Shown: piece after piece, positions 45,321 through 53,970 of the stretch | Position numbering within the stretch: position 1 is the first letter of the stretch | Layout: the number at the start of each line of letters is the position of its first letter | NCBI RefSeq assembly: GCF_024355225.1 | Contig: NZ_VCNH01000008.1 | Span: 2,728,001 to 2,792,000 of the forward strand | Source: Roseovarius sp. M141 | GTDB taxonomy: Bacteria; Pseudomonadota; Alphaproteobacteria; Rhodobacterales; Rhodobacteraceae | Reading direction: 5' to 3' | Length of the DNA: 64,000 nucleotides | Made by a program: the position numbers and the translations under genes | The notes under the pieces: generated by a model | The model's database searches: none | What the model was told of the DNA's origin: nothing | Seen by the model: the letters and a program-made list of their open reading frames with translations, nothing else

Positions 45321-46982
45321 TCCGTCTGTGTCATCATCGGTTTCGGGATTTAGTGCTTCCAAAAGTTGTTCATAGATGGGGTGATTGGTGTTGAAAGTGA
45401 TCTTTGTCAGGTCACCAAACTGTTTGGTTGAGAAAAAATGGTGACCATCGAGGTGACCTGTAGAAAATTGCACTTTGCGTTTTCGGCTTACCACGGCTTC
45501 AGTGATGTTCTTGGCGTCTTGGGCTGAGTAGTGGTCATTCTCAACCAAATCAGCTTCGAGTTCTGTCTTGTCCTGATCGGTAAATCCCGCCTCATCTGTC
45601 TCGGTTTCGTGGCCAGATTCGGCGCGCTCGCGGAATTTGTCACTTGCCTGATCGTCGACGTCAGGATCTTCGTGACGTTTCTGCGAGCTGCGCTTGCCCT
45701 TTGTCTGTGCTTTTACCCGGCGTCGAATTTCATCGAGTTGCTCGTGAATGTATTCAGCAACATCGATAAGCAGCGAACGTGGGTCGCCATCTGCCTGAAG
45801 GCGCTCGCGGAACGCGGAACGTGGCTCACCCGGCTCGGCTTCGTCGGTCCAGTCGAATTGCGCCATGGCAGCAAAGGTGTTTGCGTGCTGCTTGTTGTTT
45901 GTAACTCCGAATATTTCATCAAGCGCCGATGGGAATTCGACCTCGATCCCCCACCAACGTTCGCGTGGATCGTATCCAATCGTCCAACCCTTATCGAGCT
46001 CAAGTTCTCTGCGCTCACGTACGACAGAAACCCCGACGTTCCTGGCGGAATGTTTGCCATATGGCATTGATCCGCGGTCCGGTGAAGATCCCCGCGTAAT
46101 TGTATCCTCTTTGGCCCAACTGATCCGGACAAGAACTGTGTGAATCTCTCCATCCAACTCAATTTCAAAAGATTGATCGCCCTCTCCCCATTTTTGAAAC
46201 ATGGGTTCTTTGTCGAAAGGGGCGGGCGTAGATGAATTTGGCATCAAGTAAAGTGGGTCATTTACCCGTGCCGGCGCATCAAATGATGCACCGTCTTCAC
46301 TATAAGCCGTCAATCGAATGGCAAGGTCGCCCGCATCGATAAACTTGCGATACATCCTCCCAATAAGGACCTCAGTGTTTTCCAGAGTAGCCTTGGCACC
46401 GCGCCATTGCAGTCTGTGATCGTCAAAATTCGACCAAAGCACGAGTGTACCGGAAGTGCCGATGACATCTGACCTATCACGCCATTCCTGTGGCACTGGC
46501 CTTTGCTCTGGTACTGGTACCGACTTCAGAAGTCCTTGCTCGATCTCATCCACGTCGAGATAGGTCCACATCGCGTTCTGCGGCCCGGCCTGCCAGGACC
46601 AAACCTCCAAGCGCCGACACTGAGAGATCGAAGAGTTGGGAAGCCCCATGCCAAAACGGCCAATTCCTTTTCGGTCCTTCAAATGCGTGCCGTTGCCAAA
46701 TTGGAGTGCGATGCGTAGTGTCTCCGGTGTCATACCGTCACCATTGTCAATGACAGCGATCTGGTCAATTCGTCGGCTTTTGCGTTGGTTGACTTGTTTC
46801 ATTACTTCGAAACAAACGACATCGACTTGTGAAGCATTAGCCTGAACTGAGTTATCGATGAGTTCGGCCAGCGCATAGTCTGTATTTCTATAACCGCTGT
46901 CACGCATCGCGCGCACGGCTAGCTCCGTGGGAATGATGTCGCCATTGAATCTGTTTGTTTCGTTAGCCGTAATCTGGTTCAT
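45249..46982 (-). CDS. MutL/Hsp90-like GHKL ATPase, last gene of the Ssp-linked operon
   Basis: A 577-residue protein. The GHKL nucleotide-binding motifs are clear: N-box Asn44 (LAELIDNSVQA), DNGDGM at 79-84 and the lid GIGRFGMGLP at 106-115. The C-terminal part has an acidic, Glu/Asp-rich linker and a small domain (HHFFSTKQFGDLTKITFNTNHPIYEQL). ATG at 46982 is nine bases after GGGAGG and overlaps the helicase stop by 20 bases. The last ~24 residues (from about GLCCTNRL) are encoded by the IS5 element, so the natural C-terminus is lost. As a GHKL ATPase beside a helicase it probably acts in DNA recognition or restriction. Confidence 0.8.
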   Translation of the reverse strand: MNQITANETNRFNGDIIPTELAVRAMRDSGYRNTDYALAELIDNSVQANASQVDVVCFEVMKQVNQRKSRRIDQIAVIDNGDGMTPETLRIALQFGNGTHLKDRKGIGRFGMGLPNSSISQCRRLEVWSWQAGPQNAMWTYLDVDEIEQGLLKSVPVPEQRPVPQEWRDRSDVIGTSGTLVLWSNFDDHRLQWRGAKATLENTEVLIGRMYRKFIDAGDLAIRLTAYSEDGASFDAPARVNDPLYLMPNSSTPAPFDKEPMFQKWGEGDQSFEIELDGEIHTVLVRISWAKEDTITRGSSPDRGSMPYGKHSARNVGVSVVRERRELELDKGWTIGYDPRERWWGIEVEFPSALDEIFGVTNNKQHANTFAAMAQFDWTDEAEPGEPRSAFRERLQADGDPRSLLIDVAEYIHEQLDEIRRRVKAQTKGKRSSQKRHEDPDVDDQASDKFRERAESGHETETDEAGFTDQDKTELEADLVENDHYSAQDAKNITEAVVSRKRKVQFSTGHLDGHHFFSTKQFGDLTKITFNTNHPIYEQLLEALNPETDDDTDGLCCTNRLMVRVPLSPDGLIPQPR

Positions 46983-48603
46983 GCCAGACATCCTCCCAGT
47001 TTTGAAATGCTTCCGTCACGCTTCCAAACCCAGGTAGATCGGGATCAGTAACCGTAATGATTTCCGCTTCTTTGTTGCCACCAGCTCGAAGACCTCGAGT
47101 TGCCCGACCGACCATTTGGCTGTACAGGACAAGCGATTTTGTCGGCCGCGCAATAATCGCGCAACTCGTGCGTGGAGCGTCAAATCCAGTGGTCAGTACG
47201 CCATAGTTCAACATGACGATCTTGCCGGGTCCACTAGACTTGTAGCGCTTGATACGTCGCTCGCGTTCGCCGCCTTCAGTCTCTCCAGCGACAAAGAGAG
47301 CCTCTATGTTCTTAATTGTCAGCATCGCTTGCAGCAGCCTTGCGTTATCTACCGACGGGGTAAATACGATTATACGGTCATGCCGCGTCAACGCGTCAAA
47401 AATTGCTGACAGGATGGCTTCGTTACGCGCCGCGTCGAGACCAATCTTCTCCAGAAGATCATCCGTGAGGTCCGGGTCGTTTTCCAGCGAGCGAATATCA
47501 GCCTTGTCGAGGCAGGTTTCGGCCGGTGCTTTAAGTTGGCGAAAGTTGGGCCGAGCCAGGTACTCTTGATCCATAAGGAAAGTTACCGGGTCATCATATC
47601 CCTCAATTTCAAGAACGACTTTCTGCCCTTCAAAAAAATCGGAAAGGCGCTTGTCTTCGTCAATCTCCGACCAACTACGCCCCGGTGTGGCTGTAAGGCC
47701 CAAGAGAGCATTGTCTGGGCGTTTTGAACTCAAAGCCCGCAAAACGCGCGCATAAGTCGGTGCAATTGCTTGGTGAGCTTCGTCGATAACGATTAGTGAA
47801 GCTCGATCAGCGAGAGTTAGGATCGTGTTCGCGTCCCTGGCGTCCAATGCCACCATCTTTGCCAAGCCCGCGACAAGTAACCCGTCATTTAGATCCGCAA
47901 GTGGCGCGCGCTTGCTTCCCCAGAACCTCATAAGCTGCACATCGCGATCACCCAGTGGTGCCCATGCTTTTTCAAATTCTTCCGCAGCTTGGTCCAACAG
48001 TTCCCGGTTTTGTGCCAGCCAAATGACGACCGTAGGTCCGTGCTCGCGCAGATGGCGGGCCGCTAGGTGCATAGCAGTACGCGTTTTTCCTGCGCCGGTT
48101 GGCATGTGAAGCACAACTTTACGTGGAGGTTTCGTTAGAGCAGCTGCAACCTTGCTAGCGGCAACTCGTTGGTGGGGAAACAGGCCATAGGCTGCAGTAA
48201 CACTCTGCGATGAAGGAGCGGCAAATTTGGGTGCACGTGGATCATCGACGATTCCAAAAAAATCGAAAAGTTGATTGATACCAATTTCGCCGATCTTTGC
48301 CTCTATGGTTTCATAGGGACTTCGTTCAATCATAAGGCCCAGTGTCGTGCAAAGCTCACGCGCTTTGGCGAGCGGAAGCAGTCTGATAATTTTCAACCGG
48401 GTAGCGGTATCAAGCAACACTTCTGCAGGGTCAAGAATTACTGCGGCAATGCGATTTACCTCATGAGTACCCAACAACCCTGGAGACATCCTTTCAACAA
48501 GTTCGATCACCGATGATGGGAACAGCTCTTGAACTGCTTTTGATTTTGCACTCATTAACAGTGCTTTCAGAGAAATACCTGGTGATGAACTTGTCACTCG
48601 CAT
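46963..48603 (-). CDS. SF2 DEAH-box helicase of the Ssp-linked operon
   Basis: About 546 residues. An N-terminal ~130-residue domain has no recognised fold. It is followed by helicase motifs: HMPTGAGKT (Walker A, about 167-174), VIWLAQNRELLDQA (Ia), VIDEAH (about 272-277), LLGLTATPGRSW (III), YGVLTTGFDAP (V) and YSQMVGRATRG (VI). This is the type III restriction/UvsW-like group of double-strand DNA translocases. The start at 48603 lies directly after GAGGGGA; a GTG at 48597 is better spaced and is an alternative. A 178-base gap separates it from the upstream gene. It probably provides the motor of the effector module. Confidence 0.85.
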   Translation of the reverse strand: MRVTSSSPGISLKALLMSAKSKAVQELFPSSVIELVERMSPGLLGTHEVNRIAAVILDPAEVLLDTATRLKIIRLLPLAKARELCTTLGLMIERSPYETIEAKIGEIGINQLFDFFGIVDDPRAPKFAAPSSQSVTAAYGLFPHQRVAASKVAAALTKPPRKVVLHMPTGAGKTRTAMHLAARHLREHGPTVVIWLAQNRELLDQAAEEFEKAWAPLGDRDVQLMRFWGSKRAPLADLNDGLLVAGLAKMVALDARDANTILTLADRASLIVIDEAHQAIAPTYARVLRALSSKRPDNALLGLTATPGRSWSEIDEDKRLSDFFEGQKVVLEIEGYDDPVTFLMDQEYLARPNFRQLKAPAETCLDKADIRSLENDPDLTDDLLEKIGLDAARNEAILSAIFDALTRHDRIIVFTPSVDNARLLQAMLTIKNIEALFVAGETEGGERERRIKRYKSSGPGKIVMLNYGVLTTGFDAPRTSCAIIARPTKSLVLYSQMVGRATRGLRAGGNKEAEIITVTDPDLPGFGSVTEAFQNWEDVWHEPDYG

Positions 48604-48781
48604 TCCCCTCAATTCCCAGTGTCGACTTCAATAAATACTATTTTTTTGCAACAGAAACTTGCGCAACCGCAACAGTTCAAAGTCGCTAGCCCTTGCAGTT
48701 TTACATGGCTTCGAATTTCCTTCAAATGGTCCTATTTTTAGCCCAACTTTGATATAGAAAAATGATCGATCGAAGGAACTG
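48604..48781 (-). promoter_or_regulatory. AT-rich gap within the ssp-linked operon, possible internal promoter
   Basis: 178 bases without a gene between the receiver-like and helicase genes, in contrast to the overlaps elsewhere in this operon. On the minus strand an A/T-rich stretch near 48755 contains TATATC-like sequence. A second promoter for the helicase and ATPase genes is possible; no firm -35/-10 pair is visible. Confidence 0.35.
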
Positions 48782-50728
48782 CTAACTAGCCCCCATTGGA
48801 ACTGGACCATTCTCTGGTTCAGAAATGATCAATGCAATTACAGCACGCTTGCAAGCTTGTTTATGGATCTTTGTAGGATTCGAACCACGAGTGGCAAATG
48901 CCACGATCTCTTCTTTAGGGCCCCCGCCAACGTCCACCATGGCTCTTATTTCTAGAAGGTTCTCCTTCAATCCCGACACATTTAGCCCTTGTTCGAGATT
49001 CGTTAGAAAGCCTTGGCCCGCCTTTATCTTTGCTAGGCTCGGTCGGCCTGCTTCTGGCACATCTTCATCCGTCAGTGAATTAATTAACATGGCAATTTCT
49101 TCGCAGACGTCCTCCGAAATCACCAACCTTGAGTTTGGGTTACTGTCATCATCACGCCCTACGAAGATCACGCCGCCCCTACGTGTTAGCAATTCGGACG
49201 CGAGCTGGATCCAATCACCATTAGCATTTGGCCTGTAAAGTTGGATAGCTACTGGGAAACAAGCAGGCATTGGTGCGATTTGTCCAACTCTACCCAAATT
49301 GGATAGCATCTTTTGCTGCAGCTCAAGTGCAACGCTTTCCCGCAATCTCGCGTGTTTCACAAAGCCGCCATCATCAGCTAAGTGCACCTTTACGTCTTCT
49401 CGCGACCAACCTGTTACTGCTTTGATTGTCCAACTGATCCAAAAACGGCGTCCGTCTGCGAAAGAGATAATTGGCGTTCGAATTGCTTTGTCATCGTAGC
49501 TCCACGCAGTTGGACCCAATGGCTTCAACTTTCCTTGAAGAAGCAAGATGTAATCCACGCCATCACGGACCAAATCGCAGGCTGCCGTCAGAACCGCCAT
49601 GACATCAAAAGGAAGTGTCAGATTTGAAGGGTCATCGAAAACTCGCTTATCGATAAGTAAATCCCCAAATGAAATTGGAAGATCCCCGATGTCCCCCGTA
49701 ACATTCAAACGTTCTGGATTATGATAAATTGTTCTATAAACCAATTCTTGGAGATCAGGCGAACCGGAAATGTTAGGAGCTAGGTACCTTTCTAAGTCCA
49801 CCGTGTTCACATCAGCCGCCGCTGCTATTAAATCAGTATCTCGCTCAATCTCATGTTGAAGCACACGATCGAAAACGTCGATCAAATAGCTACCCAATGG
49901 TTGGCCTTCAAAATTCAAAAGTAAATCGCGGATTTGCGCGTAATCAGTTAGATCTAGCTTTCGCACCGACTCCATAAAGCGTGTGCGAGCTCCGATTAGT
50001 CCTTCGTCCCAGACATGCAGCAGTTTTGCAATCTTTTTAGCGTCTGGCCTGTGCTGAGCTAAGCGGGACAGCACACGTGTAAGAACGTCAATATCTTCCA
50101 AGCTGCTTTTCGTGGCAACCCTGAACATCGCCCCAAGCAATTTTGACTTTCGACGAAATTCTTCTTTGCGTTGCTCGAGCCGTGTGCTGCGAGACATAAG
50201 TACAATAAGCGGAGGATCGTCTCTGCGTCCTTCGATAATCCCAAGTACGCGTTCAATGGATCGTTCCTCAGAAGCATCATTTTGGGCACCATCGAGAAAG
50301 AGGTCCACAAAAATAAGCGGAACGGTTTCTTGATCGGGAATGTCTGCGTCTCTTCCAACAGCGATAGGCCTAATGCCACATCCCTTCAGCTTGTCCTCCA
50401 AGCCCGTGAGGAAGATTAGGTCATTGCCCTTGTCACGTGAGAAATCCCCGAACAGCGCTTCCTGTGTTCCTGCATCAAGTTTATCGCGGTGATCCCATAG
50501 CGCTGCGACAAAGTCGTCACGCATGATAAGATCACCAGCATCAACCTTCTCGTAGTCAGGAAAAGCCTCGGCGACGACCTCTTCGTGAATTGAAAAGTCG
50601 TCAAAAAAGTTGCGCCATCCGTCGTCGTTCGTAGAAAGGTCTGCCGAAGTTGGAACTTCATCGTAACCGTCGTCTATGATGAGCGCGCTTGCTATTCCTC
50701 TTTCCTTTAAGAGTTCAATCGCGCTCAT
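48782..50728 (-). CDS. receiver-like protein with large unknown C-terminal region
   Basis: A 648-residue protein. The N-terminus follows the logic of a response-regulator receiver fold: paired acids at Asp19-Asp20 (ALIIDDGYDE), a candidate phosphoacceptor Asp142 (PLIFVDLFLDG), and Ser179 (PLIVLMSRS) at the switch position. A long insertion separates the first strand and Asp142. The remaining ~450 residues match nothing I recognise. Its ATG overlaps the stop of the kinase-like gene by four bases (ATGA). With that protein it forms a pair like a two-component system; candidate SspG-like component by position. Confidence 0.7.
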   Translation of the reverse strand: MSAIELLKERGIASALIIDDGYDEVPTSADLSTNDDGWRNFFDDFSIHEEVVAEAFPDYEKVDAGDLIMRDDFVAALWDHRDKLDAGTQEALFGDFSRDKGNDLIFLTGLEDKLKGCGIRPIAVGRDADIPDQETVPLIFVDLFLDGAQNDASEERSIERVLGIIEGRRDDPPLIVLMSRSTRLEQRKEEFRRKSKLLGAMFRVATKSSLEDIDVLTRVLSRLAQHRPDAKKIAKLLHVWDEGLIGARTRFMESVRKLDLTDYAQIRDLLLNFEGQPLGSYLIDVFDRVLQHEIERDTDLIAAAADVNTVDLERYLAPNISGSPDLQELVYRTIYHNPERLNVTGDIGDLPISFGDLLIDKRVFDDPSNLTLPFDVMAVLTAACDLVRDGVDYILLLQGKLKPLGPTAWSYDDKAIRTPIISFADGRRFWISWTIKAVTGWSREDVKVHLADDGGFVKHARLRESVALELQQKMLSNLGRVGQIAPMPACFPVAIQLYRPNANGDWIQLASELLTRRGGVIFVGRDDDSNPNSRLVISEDVCEEIAMLINSLTDEDVPEAGRPSLAKIKAGQGFLTNLEQGLNVSGLKENLLEIRAMVDVGGGPKEEIVAFATRGSNPTKIHKQACKRAVIALIISEPENGPVPMGAS

Positions 50729-53097
50729 GCTCTAGCACTTTCGGGAAGTTCGATAACAAATCTGTTCAAGCGTTTAGCTTCGCCAACATCAGACGTATCG
50801 AGTTTCAATGTGCCATTGTGATACTCCACACACTCTCTTGCAATAAATAAGCCTAGCCCTCGTCGTTTTGTTTTTTCTTTCAATGACCAAAATGGCCGAA
50901 ATACTTTCTCAGCGTTCTCCAGGGCGATGCCTGATCCGGTATCTTGATAGGTAATCAAAATTGGGTCAGCTTCCAGTTCGATTGTGATTCGTGGAGTGAA
51001 GCTGCTTTCTCTTTTGGACTTGATGTCCATCCAATAGATTGAGTTCGAAATCAGGTTCTCGAGAACCTGAACGATCATACCTTTGACTGCACGTATACGT
51101 AGAGGTTTCTCCGTTCCGAAAAATTTGAAATCAACGCGGTGCCTCTCAAACTGTGCGCGATGCCCCTCTTCGAGTTCGTTAATCAAATGCCCAAGATCAA
51201 AAACCTCTGATCTCTGTCGCCCTGAGACACTTAGTGGATCGAGAACACGCAGTCGCTTGCTCACGCTCTTCATCTCAGCGCGCAGCGTTTCAAAGTGAGC
51301 CCGCGCGGTTTCTGGAAGTTCTTGTCCTCTGAGAGCCTCGAGCGTCTTGAGCGCAGATTCAGATGATCTAGCAAGCTCGTGGGCCACCACTTCGACCATC
51401 AAACCTACGCCTGCCATCTGTGTCATCTGTTTGCTATCTTCTTCAACTTCTTTTATCTTTCTTTGGGCTCTTTCCGTAAGCTCCTTGAACTCAAAAAATG
51501 CATGCTGGAGATCAACATACAGTTCTTCATCCTCATGGGGCACATGTTGCCGAATTTGCTTTAAGGCAGTCTTGGCACGCGCTTCTAAACTCGCGATCTC
51601 AGTCTCAACAGTGGAGAAATCAAGTGGCTGACGTTTGTAGCGTCGATCCATTTCGCGAAGAAATCCTCTGAAGAGTCCTTGGATAATATGTTGAAGTATT
51701 CCCACCAGCACCTGTTGTTCCGGTGTTGCACGAAGTCCTTCGCGGTTTGTTTGGTCTAAGAGAAATGGGTTGCGTAGCCGGCTAATGCGCACATGGCCAA
51801 CGAACTGCGCTTTATTCAGCGAATAACCAGGACTTCCCAATGCTTTTCGATCAAGCCCTAACCAATCATCATCATCATCGCCATATGGGAAAACACGAAA
51901 ACTATCGCGAAACATCATTATTCCAGACCATCGGCGCTGAAGTTCGCGCACACGTTTTTGATCTCCTAGACCTTCGATACCGCCAAGCATTCGCCGATTA
52001 TACCAATGTGCATTAAACTGAAACGGTCCCAAAGACGTTAAGGCTTCCACTGGAAAAACATCGTCTTTACCGATGATAGACCCGACGAGATCGGGAAGCG
52101 ATAAGGTTCCCTCATCAATTTCCCGCGGATGATCAAAGCCCAACTTACGCGCTTCCATCCGATAGGTGAGTTCCGGCCCATTTTCGCCGATGCGATAAGC
52201 GGCTTCTACCGTAGCATGGGAGTGTTTCAGAAGTGTCTTATCCATCCAAGGGATAGAGATTCTGTCATCATTCCAATACAGCGCGATCCGTGGGCGTTTT
52301 TTGGGGTCATTGAACGGATCTACAAGTCTCGCAAAATCGTGCTCGGCAAGTAATTCGAGCTTTGTGCGCGTCCAATCTTCAGATAAATCGCTAATGGACA
52401 GTGTTGTGCCGCTGTAAGCTAGGTCTTTTTTCTTGTCGCCACGGCTAGGCTTGATTTGGATATCTTCGACCATCGCATCGAGATCACTAAAGGACCGCCA
52501 GTCGATATCCAGTACATTCAGATGGGTATCAGTATCGCGGGCAGTAGTAAGAAGTAGCCGCTCACCCAATCGCATCGCCGATAGGCGCCCAATTCCTTTT
52601 TCACCCAGGTAGGGAGGCGGACCGTCGTCGTCATCATCGGTTGCTGCCTTCATCGCATCATCAACACTGCGCTTCCGGCTTGGCGTTCCAATTGTGAGAT
52701 AGTTATCACCAAGTTCAGCCAAAGACATGCCTTTTCCCTGATCTGTAACGACAATAACATTCGCACTTCGATAGGCTTCAACCAAAGCAGTCAAAAACCC
52801 CTTTTTGGTTTCTGCGGCCAATACCTTGACAAAAGACTGTCCTGCCTCCTCGGAACAGCCAGAGTCCAGCAGGCTTCGCAAGTTCTCTTTGAGATCATCA
52901 AGGTCAATTCCGGCTGCGATTTGAGACTTGAGCCGCAGAAATGCATTACGTCGAAGTGGGACAACGAAGCGAATGTCCACGCCTTTTTTTGAGCCAGCGT
53001 CAAATCCGTTCTTAATCAGTTCGTAAAATGCGATGATATCCGAGCTTATGAGCTCCGATCCCAATTCCAATACGGTTCGTGCAGTTACTTTGAACAT
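50725..53097 (-). CDS. protein with two GHKL domains: Hsp90-like N-terminus and histidine-kinase-like C-terminus
   Basis: A 790-residue protein. The N-terminal ATPase has ELIKNGFDAG, VTDQGKGMSLAELGDNYLTIG and GEKGIGRLSAMRLG, typical of Hsp90/MutL/MORC-like domains. A coiled-coil-rich middle is followed by a kinase-like half: a H-box-like VVAHELARS (His near residue 572), an N-box LENLISNSIYWMD, DTGSGIALENAEKVFRPFWSLKEKTKRRGLGLFIAREC. The two ATP sites in one chain are unusual. It begins 39 bases after sspD, in the same direction, and overlaps the receiver-like gene. Candidate first gene (SspF-like) of the effector module; that label is by synteny only. Confidence 0.8.
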   Translation of the reverse strand: MFKVTARTVLELGSELISSDIIAFYELIKNGFDAGSKKGVDIRFVVPLRRNAFLRLKSQIAAGIDLDDLKENLRSLLDSGCSEEAGQSFVKVLAAETKKGFLTALVEAYRSANVIVVTDQGKGMSLAELGDNYLTIGTPSRKRSVDDAMKAATDDDDDGPPPYLGEKGIGRLSAMRLGERLLLTTARDTDTHLNVLDIDWRSFSDLDAMVEDIQIKPSRGDKKKDLAYSGTTLSISDLSEDWTRTKLELLAEHDFARLVDPFNDPKKRPRIALYWNDDRISIPWMDKTLLKHSHATVEAAYRIGENGPELTYRMEARKLGFDHPREIDEGTLSLPDLVGSIIGKDDVFPVEALTSLGPFQFNAHWYNRRMLGGIEGLGDQKRVRELQRRWSGIMMFRDSFRVFPYGDDDDDWLGLDRKALGSPGYSLNKAQFVGHVRISRLRNPFLLDQTNREGLRATPEQQVLVGILQHIIQGLFRGFLREMDRRYKRQPLDFSTVETEIASLEARAKTALKQIRQHVPHEDEELYVDLQHAFFEFKELTERAQRKIKEVEEDSKQMTQMAGVGLMVEVVAHELARSSESALKTLEALRGQELPETARAHFETLRAEMKSVSKRLRVLDPLSVSGRQRSEVFDLGHLINELEEGHRAQFERHRVDFKFFGTEKPLRIRAVKGMIVQVLENLISNSIYWMDIKSKRESSFTPRITIELEADPILITYQDTGSGIALENAEKVFRPFWSLKEKTKRRGLGLFIARECVEYHNGTLKLDTSDVGEAKRLNRFVIELPESARA

Positions 53098-53136
53098 GAG
53101 ATGACCTTAGGTCGAAATTCTTTATTTTGCATACAA

Positions 53137-53970
53137 TTACTTATGGCAAGTCAGGCAGGCTTTGGCCGCGCCGCCATACACATCATCTAAATCCAACGCA
53201 GTATCTGGGCGCAAGGGGTTCGCCTGCATTCGCGTACGTGCCCGGACCAGTCGCTTTTCGTGATCCTGTTTAATCTGTTCCTGCCGTTCCGGTTGCTCAA
53301 GATCGGTAAGTGATTCACCTTGGCTCCAAGTAAAGGGCGAGCCATGCTCGATAGCGTTTTTCTCATAGCGCTTTGCTTCCTCGAAAGCGTCAGGGTGTTC
53401 TGCTTTCAAACGTACCCACTCGATCTTTTGCTGGAAGAAACAGAACGTGCAGCCACTGCGACTGCGCCATTTGTAATAGTCTGGAAGTCCGAGACCCGAA
53501 CCTTCAAGAATTTCGATGACCCCCGGCTTGTCAATGCTGGCGTCTTTGAAAGGTAATCGTATCAGTAGCTTTTCTTTGTTCGATTGATAACCCGCACGAT
53601 ACTCCTCATCACTGCGGATCGCGACGTAAGAAATGACTGTTTCGCCTGCGTCGAGAAACTCGCGTACCCACTTTTCAAATGGTCGCAGCTTGAGTTGGCG
53701 GGTGCACCATCTTGACTGTGCAGAGGGCAGATAGCTCTTGTAGCTCTTAAGCCAATAGTCAAAATCTCGATCAGGATTCAACCGAAGTATTGGTTTGCCG
53801 AGGTAGCCCTCAAGACGAGTTAAATACTCGTACACTTCAGGTAACTCTTTGCCTGTATCGGTGAAGAAATACTCCACTTCGATTTCTGGATGTCTCTGGC
53901 GCATGAAGATGGCCAACGCAGCACTGTCACGCCCACCTGAGAGTCCTAATACGTGGCGGGTCGTCGTCAT
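53137..53970 (-). CDS. sspD: SspD: PAPS-reductase-family ATP pyrophosphatase of DNA phosphorothioation
   Basis: A 277-residue PP-loop enzyme with LSGGRDSAA (SGGRDS at 11-16), homologous to DndC/PAPS reductases. Cys89 (RWCTRQLKLRP), Cys174 and Cys177 (GCTFCFF) and a C-terminal Cys272-x2-Cys275 pair are candidates for cluster binding or sulfur transfer. The family activates the DNA phosphate by adenylation and inserts sulfur. It overlaps sspC by four bases (ATGA). Confidence 0.85.
   Translation of the reverse strand: MTTTRHVLGLSGGRDSAALAIFMRQRHPEIEVEYFFTDTGKELPEVYEYLTRLEGYLGKPILRLNPDRDFDYWLKSYKSYLPSAQSRWCTRQLKLRPFEKWVREFLDAGETVISYVAIRSDEEYRAGYQSNKEKLLIRLPFKDASIDKPGVIEILEGSGLGLPDYYKWRSRSGCTFCFFQQKIEWVRLKAEHPDAFEEAKRYEKNAIEHGSPFTWSQGESLTDLEQPERQEQIKQDHEKRLVRARTRMQANPLRPDTALDLDDVYGGAAKACLTCHK

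Noticed and set aside
48613..48781. Small gene in the operon gap
   Set aside because: The only open frame has no ribosome-binding site and no protein-like composition; the stretch is AT-rich and looks regulatory.
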